This document shows positions 60,099 to 64,000 of a DNA stretch of 64,000 nt, one piece after another (position 1 is the stretch's first letter; each line of letters opens with the position of its first letter). The notes under the pieces were generated by a model. The model saw only the letters and a list, made by a program, of their open reading frames with translations. It had not been told where the DNA came from and did not search any database. The stretch comes from Tautonia marina (GTDB taxonomy: Bacteria; Planctomycetota; Planctomycetia; Isosphaerales; Isosphaeraceae): contig NZ_WEZF01000008.1 of assembly GCF_009177065.1 (NCBI RefSeq), forward strand, positions 203,475 to 267,474. The letters are read 5' to 3'. The translations under genes were made by a program, and so were the position numbers.

Positions 60099-61666
60099 TG
60101 GCCAGCCGGTTCGACATCCTCCTGGACAACCCGATCCTGACGAAGCACGCCCGCTCTCGATTGCGCCGCAACCGGGTGATTCCCTGGTCGATTGTGGTGG
60201 TGACGCTCTGCGCGATCGTCTGCTGGTCGTATTATCAAATCAATCAACTTTCCGGAACAACGCCACTCACCCTGATTATCATGCTCCAGGTGGTGACGCT
60301 GGTGTTTGCCGGGGCGGGCGAGATTGGCAGCTCGGTCGGGGGGGCGAGGGAGAGCGGAATTCTCGACTTCCACCGCGTTTCCCCGGTGCCTCCGCACTGG
60401 CTGGCAGTCGGGTTCGTGCTGGGTGCGCCCTTGTTGCAGTACTGGTTAACGTTGCTCACGATGCCGTTTGCCGTGTTCCTGGCGGCGGTCGGCCCGGCGG
60501 GCTGGCAAGGGTTGCTTGCGTTTGAGTTTCCCTTGCTGCTCGCGGCGGGGCTTGTGCATACGCTCACCTTGCTGGGAGCGATGATCAGCAAGAAGCCGAA
60601 GGCGGGCAACCGAGGGCTGATCGGCCTGGTCGTGTTCGGCCTGTTTCTAGGCCAGGGGCTCTTTTTCGGCGTCCAGTACATGCTGTTCGATCTTTCCGGC
60701 CGAATGGTCCGGATTGATTTCTTCGGTCAGCCGGTGCCGTGGATGCCGTTGGTGGTGGCGTATGAGCTGATCCTGATCGGCTTCCTGTTCGTCCCTTCGG
60801 TCCGTCGGATGCGGTCGGATCGCGCCCACCTGTACACCAAGCGGCAGGCGGTGGCGTTCCTGAGTACCTTGATGGTGCTGGTGCTCGGCGTGACCTGGAA
60901 CTTGAAGGGCGTGGACGGCGTCGTCCTGGTGATGCTTTACGCGATGGTCTTCATCGCCATCTTGCTGGCGGCCACGTTGACGCCGGATCGGAGCGAGTAC
61001 ATCAAAGGCGTTCGGCGCGCCTTGCGGATGGGACGCCGACGGCCGAACCCCTGGTCCGACTCGGGGGTCAACCGCCTGGCGTTGGTCGTGCTTTGCGGGA
61101 TTGTTCTGATCGGAACGACCATTGCCTGGGAGGTGATCGAGGGGCGGGGAGCGAACGGGACCGCCGCCTACTCGCAGACGATCGCCATTGGGGTTCTGAC
61201 CGTTGCCTATGTGGGGCTGGGGCTTCAGGCCGCGCAACTGTTCATGCGCAAGCATGGTCAAACCTTGTTCGTGCTGTTCCTGTTCTTCGCCTGGCTCGTG
61301 CCGATGGTGGTCGGGGCAGGGCTTGGGGGCGCCGGGTATGAGAATGCGGCGATGACCACGATGGCCGTCAGCCCGCTCGCCGGAATCTTGCTCTCGACGG
61401 GGATCATTGAGGACGCCATGTTCGGCGTCTCGGTGCAGACGGTTCGGATCGCCGCCTTGTTGCCGGCGGTGGGCTTCACGTTCCTGTTCCAGTTCCTGCT
61501 GGAACTGATCCAGCGGCGTCTCGATCGCGCGGTCCGAGGAACCTCGGCCCGGCGCTCGCCCGATCCGTTCGACGACATCTTCGGCGTCCCCGACCAGGAA
61601 CACGACCCCGAGCTGGCCGACCCGATCGACGGTCCCGTGGTGTCGTCGTCCAAGGGGGGCACCTGA
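60098..61666 (+). CDS. ABC-2 type permease (second system)
   Basis: A 522-residue membrane protein with about twelve hydrophobic segments, longer than the common 250-400 residue permeases, as in two-half ABC-2 proteins. The N-terminus (NPILTKHARSRLRRNRVIPW) is a cytoplasmic entry helix with the coupling Arg cluster. Helices include SIVVVTLCAIVCWSYYQIN and LIIMLQVVTLVFAGAGEIGS. The C-terminus is a cytoplasmic acidic tail (PFDDIFGVPDQEHDPELADP). AAGGAG (60083-60088) serves both the ATG at 60098 and the GTG at 60095. It forms an exporter with the preceding ATPase. Confidence 0.85.
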   Translation: MASRFDILLDNPILTKHARSRLRRNRVIPWSIVVVTLCAIVCWSYYQINQLSGTTPLTLIIMLQVVTLVFAGAGEIGSSVGGARESGILDFHRVSPVPPHWLAVGFVLGAPLLQYWLTLLTMPFAVFLAAVGPAGWQGLLAFEFPLLLAAGLVHTLTLLGAMISKKPKAGNRGLIGLVVFGLFLGQGLFFGVQYMLFDLSGRMVRIDFFGQPVPWMPLVVAYELILIGFLFVPSVRRMRSDRAHLYTKRQAVAFLSTLMVLVLGVTWNLKGVDGVVLVMLYAMVFIAILLAATLTPDRSEYIKGVRRALRMGRRRPNPWSDSGVNRLALVVLCGIVLIGTTIAWEVIEGRGANGTAAYSQTIAIGVLTVAYVGLGLQAAQLFMRKHGQTLFVLFLFFAWLVPMVVGAGLGGAGYENAAMTTMAVSPLAGILLSTGIIEDAMFGVSVQTVRIAALLPAVGFTFLFQFLLELIQRRLDRAVRGTSARRSPDPFDDIFGVPDQEHDPELADPIDGPVVSSSKGGT

Positions 61667-61694
61667 TCCGCGTTGGCCGATTGGGGCAAGAGGA

Positions 61695-62108
61695 TCATCG
61701 GGGCGGGTCATCCGGTCGGGGATCGGGTGCCCCGCGTTCGATCCAGGCGCGGAAGTCATCCAGCACCGCGTCGGGCAACCGGCTGCCGGGCGGCATCATG
61801 GCAATTTCGCTCGTATGTTCAAGGACACGGATCAGGAGGCTATCGTCCGGTCGACCCGGTTCGATGGCCGAGCCCGAGTCACCACCCCGGCGCAGGCCCG
61901 ATCGGGTATCGACACGGAATCCGGCCTTCGGCGGCTTCGCCTGCGACGAGTGGCAGGCGAAGCAATGCTCAATGAGGACGGGGCGGATTTTCGCCTCGAA
62001 AAACGCCTTCCCCTCCGGGTCGTCGAGGGCGAAAACCGAATGGGAACACGTGGCGCCAAGGAGGAACGTGAGCGTCCAGGCAGACCGGCTGAGGTTGGGT
62101 TGCATCAT
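61695..62108 (-). CDS. Isolated planctomycete c-type cytochrome domain (PSCyt1-like)
   Basis: A 137-residue exported protein. The ATG at 62108 (GGAAAC upstream) opens a signal peptide (SRSAWTLTFLLGATCSHSVF, cut near FALD). The PSCyt1 domain reads FFEAKIRPVLIEHCFACHSS with one CxxCH heme site (about residues 40-44) and LRRGGDSGSAIEPGRPDDSL then MMPPGSRLPDAVLDDFRAWI. In planctomycetes this domain normally begins a long protein fused to DUF1549 and DUF1553; here those are absent and a stop follows directly. It may be a genuine small heme carrier or a truncated remnant. Frames upstream of 62108 give arginine-rich non-coding sequence and are ignored. Confidence 0.78.
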   Translation of the reverse strand: MMQPNLSRSAWTLTFLLGATCSHSVFALDDPEGKAFFEAKIRPVLIEHCFACHSSQAKPPKAGFRVDTRSGLRRGGDSGSAIEPGRPDDSLLIRVLEHTSEIAMMPPGSRLPDAVLDDFRAWIERGAPDPRPDDPPR

Positions 62109-62254
62109 TGTGGGTTTCCGATTCACGATGGGGACGATCGGTCGGTGATTCCCATACCACCATCTCGCCTTCGGCCCCTTGGTCTGCCATGCTACGAGGG
62201 AGATGATGCCGGAACCACCGGCCGACCCGTCCCGAAGCCACGGAGCCTGTTCTC

Positions 62255-62917
62255 GTGAGTGCCTCGAAGTCTGAAGCGATTGCGCTGGCTGATCGGCTGG
62301 CCGCCCTGTATACGCCCGTCGTGGCCGATGTCCTCGACCGCCTCGGCGCCCGTAACCAGTGCCCAAGGGCCGATATTCGCCCTCTGGCCCCCGCCTTCCG
62401 CTGTGCCGGGGTGGTCCGGCCGGTGAAGACGATTGTCGCGCCGACCCTCGAACCCGCCGAGCCGTACAAGGGGGAAATGGCCGCCGTTGATGCGTTGACA
62501 AACGGCGACGTGATGGTCGTCTCCTCCTGCGAGTGGAGCTTCTGGGGCGAACTCCTGTCGACCGCCGCCCGCTACCGGGGGTGCCGCGGTGTTCTGATCG
62601 ACGGATTCACGCGCGACACGCACGCCATTATCGAGATGGGTTTCCCCGTCTTCTGCCGCGGCATCCACCCGGCCGACAGCCTCGGCCGGATCGACGTCGA
62701 GGCCCACGACGTGCCGATCGACTTCGGCGGTGTTTCCGTCGCGCCCGGCGACCTCGTCCTGGCCGATCACGACGGTATTGTCTTCGTTCCCTCCGCCATC
62801 GCCGACGAGGCCATTGCAAAGGCCGAGGAGAAGGTCCGCGGCGAGAACCTCGTCCGCGACAAGCTGGCCGAGGGGATGACCGTCACCGAGGCCTTCCGGC
62901 GCTACGGGGTCCTCTGA
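62255..62917 (+). CDS. RraA-family protein (HMG/CHA aldolase-like)
   Basis: 220 residues, cytoplasmic. The family signature is complete: TPVVADVLDRLGARNQCP at the start, VRPVKTIVAPTLEPAEPYKG, WGELLSTAARYRGCRGVLID then GFTRDTHAIIEMGFPVFCRG (RD metal pair, about residue 119) and DVPIDFGGVSVAPGDLVLAD. RraA-like proteins include 4-hydroxy-4-methyl-2-oxoglutarate aldolase, oxaloacetate decarboxylases and the E. coli RNase E inhibitor; the aldolase-type residues are present, so an aldolase role is favoured. The start is GTG at 62255 with GGAG about 10 nt upstream. A hairpin lies between it and the LRR gene. Confidence 0.88.
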   Translation: MSASKSEAIALADRLAALYTPVVADVLDRLGARNQCPRADIRPLAPAFRCAGVVRPVKTIVAPTLEPAEPYKGEMAAVDALTNGDVMVVSSCEWSFWGELLSTAARYRGCRGVLIDGFTRDTHAIIEMGFPVFCRGIHPADSLGRIDVEAHDVPIDFGGVSVAPGDLVLADHDGIVFVPSAIADEAIAKAEEKVRGENLVRDKLAEGMTVTEAFRRYGVL

Positions 62918-63086
62918 TCGGAGCCCTTTCCCATCCCGCCCGCCGAAATCACGAAGTTGGTCGTACCGCGTTCACCCTCAACTGAGGCGATGCCTCGTTT
63001 TCTGGGTGGCCCGGTTACTCGCCAATCGGGGTCACTAAGCGACGAGCGGTTTCGGTGCGGCCTCCCGCGGTCTCGCTCCTGCCGGC

Positions 63087-63114
63087 CGCGACGGGATGAT
63101 CACGTCCCGTCGCG
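63087..63114. terminator. Hairpin between RraA-like and LRR genes
   Basis: A perfect 10-bp stem (CGCGACGGGA, 63087-63096 and 63105-63114) with an 8-nt loop, a few bases before the stop of the convergent LRR gene. No T-run, so strength is uncertain. Confidence 0.6.
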
Positions 63115-63117
63115 TCA

Positions 63118-63921
63118 TCAGGCCGGCGGCGTCTCCCGCGTGGTGATCGCCTTCAGGATCGCTCGACTCCCCTTCTCGGCAGCCCTGGCGAGGGGAGGGG
63201 GGAGGGGGTTGTCGCCGAGATCCAGTTCCTTCAGTTTGGTGAATGTCGAGAAATAAGGCGGGACGTCGCTCAACTGATTACGTCGCAGGTCGAGCGATCG
63301 GAGCCGGACGAGCTTCGAGAACGAATCCGGCAGGGTGGTGAGCCGATTGCCTCGGAGGTCGAGGTCCTTCAGGTTGGCCAGGTCCCCGAAGTTCGCCGGC
63401 AACGCGGTCAGCCGCGATCCCGTCGAGAGGGAGAGCGATTCGAGCTTCGTCAGGTGGCAAATCGTGTCGGGCAGCTCGGTCAACTGGTTCATATCCAGAT
63501 CAAGTTCTTCAAGTTCCGTCAGCTCGCCGATCCAGTCCGGGAGCGTCGTGAGGTCGCATCCGGAGAGGCCCAGGATGCGGAGCCGGCGCAGGTTGCGGAT
63601 CGATTCCGGCACCCGACGGAGGGGGTTGTTCGTGAGGACCAGGCAGGTCAGGGACGTGAGCGTGCCGAGCGAGTCAGGCAAGCGTTCCAATTGACAGGCG
63701 AACACGTTCAAATCTTCAAGGCTCGTCAGCTCTCCGATCCAGTCTGGCAGTTCCTGCAACGGGTTGATCCCCAGCATCAGGCAGCGCAACCAGTGACAGC
63801 CCCGGATCTCCTCCGGGAGGGTCGTCACGACGTTGAATGCGTCGAGGTTGAGCGTGTCGCCCCCCGCCTGGACGGCGGCGATTTGCTCGGCGATCTGAAC
63901 GGCCTTCGACTTCCTCGGCAT
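63118..63921 (-). CDS. Leucine-rich-repeat protein
   Basis: 267 residues from the ATG at 63921 (GGAG 6 nt upstream); a GTG at 63999 is possible but less likely. An N-terminal helix (KAVQIAEQIAAVQAGGDTLN) is followed by about nine 23-residue repeats of the Shoc2/bacterial type, such as LPDWIGELTSLEDLNVFACQ and LPDSFSKLVRLRSLDLRRNQ. A basic tail (AAEKGSRAILKAITTRETPP) ends it. It has no kinase, GTPase or secretion signal, so it is probably a protein-binding scaffold. It is convergent with the RraA-like gene. Confidence 0.85.
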   Translation of the reverse strand: MPRKSKAVQIAEQIAAVQAGGDTLNLDAFNVVTTLPEEIRGCHWLRCLMLGINPLQELPDWIGELTSLEDLNVFACQLERLPDSLGTLTSLTCLVLTNNPLRRVPESIRNLRRLRILGLSGCDLTTLPDWIGELTELEELDLDMNQLTELPDTICHLTKLESLSLSTGSRLTALPANFGDLANLKDLDLRGNRLTTLPDSFSKLVRLRSLDLRRNQLSDVPPYFSTFTKLKELDLGDNPLPPPLARAAEKGSRAILKAITTRETPPA

Positions 63922-64000
63922 GATCGCTCCATCGCGAAGTTCTAGCGTGGTAGGGCCCGCTGTGCGGCCCTCCCTGATCCGAATTGAGGAGGTCCGCACA
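63922..64000. other. Window-edge stretch upstream of the LRR gene
   Basis: 79 bp before the LRR start. The LRR frame remains open to the window edge, so a longer N-terminus cannot be excluded. Nothing else seen. Confidence 0.4.

Noticed and set aside
61695..62501. Longer cytochrome-domain protein starting at 62501
   Set aside because: The first 130 codons are Arg/Gly-rich, antisense to the RraA-like gene, while the ATG at 62108 gives a proper signal peptide.

Overview
The window is a GC-rich chromosomal segment of a planctomycete, most likely of the Isosphaeraceae group. The evidence is family content: a DUF1080 (3-keto-disaccharide hydrolase) protein, a planctomycete-type c-cytochrome domain (PSCyt1), a secreted Asp-box/LamG sialidase-like protein, a neutral-ceramidase-like protein, stacks of secreted imidazolonepropionase-like (COG1228) amidohydrolases, GldF/GldG-type ABC genes, and long open antisense frames typical of high GC. 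I saw no rRNA, tRNA, CRISPR array, insertion sequence or prophage, so this looks like ordinary chromosome carrying a few accessory genes.

Layout. 1-5.6 kb: a voltage-gated-type K+ channel (cut by the window edge), a sodium:neurotransmitter-type symporter with a 59-residue MetS-like partner, a sodium:alanine symporter with a large extra soluble insert, and a DUF1080 protein. 5.8-13.4 kb: nitroreductase, an SGNH/GDSL esterase whose frame runs antisense through ispD, ispD, a membrane protein built from a duplicated GIDE-LemA unit, sppA, and a ceramidase-like enzyme. 13.5-27.9 kb: a minus-strand array of eight genes, namely seven consecutive secreted amidohydrolase-fold proteins (nine domains) and a sialidase-like protein. 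28.1-32.9 kb: a 1587-residue DUF4011-helicase-nuclease-like-DUF3320 protein, a probable defence gene. 33-41.5 kb: cytidine deaminase, ferredoxin-type sulfite/nitrite reductase, a conserved hypothetical, DinB, an eIF1/SUI1-like factor, a secreted coiled-coil/Wzz-like protein, an esterase, and a stand-alone CoaC-type flavoprotein. 41.9-49.4 kb: an Mrr-like nuclease and a DUF4340-GldG-GldF-ATPase ABC system. 50-54.2 kb: def-fmt, then miaB with a coupled SMI1/KNR4-like gene. 54.3-61.7 kb: GT39-like and GT2 glycosyltransferases, a UPF0104 flippase-like membrane protein, a TIM-barrel sugar isomerase and a second ABC exporter. 61.7-64 kb: an isolated PSCyt1 domain, an RraA-like protein and a leucine-rich-repeat protein.

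The strongest candidate for an undescribed system is the amidohydrolase array. Only one of its nine domains (18381-19625) visibly keeps the HxH metal motif and the later His and Asp ligands. The others have lost HxH at the equivalent spot yet keep the beta-sandwich ends and the Gly-Lys-Asp-Ala-Asp-Leu closing motif. Three carry long Asp/Glu/Lys-rich inserts. Overlapping stops and starts suggest coordinated expression of one active and several degenerate paralogues outside the cytoplasm.

Secondary points are the duplicated GIDE-LemA protein, the helicase whose nuclease-like domain seems to lack a key acidic residue, and four intergenic palindromic or repeat elements (33.9, 37.2, 48.3 and 49.7 kb). 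Functions below are family-level readings made by eye from translated sequence; no database search was run.
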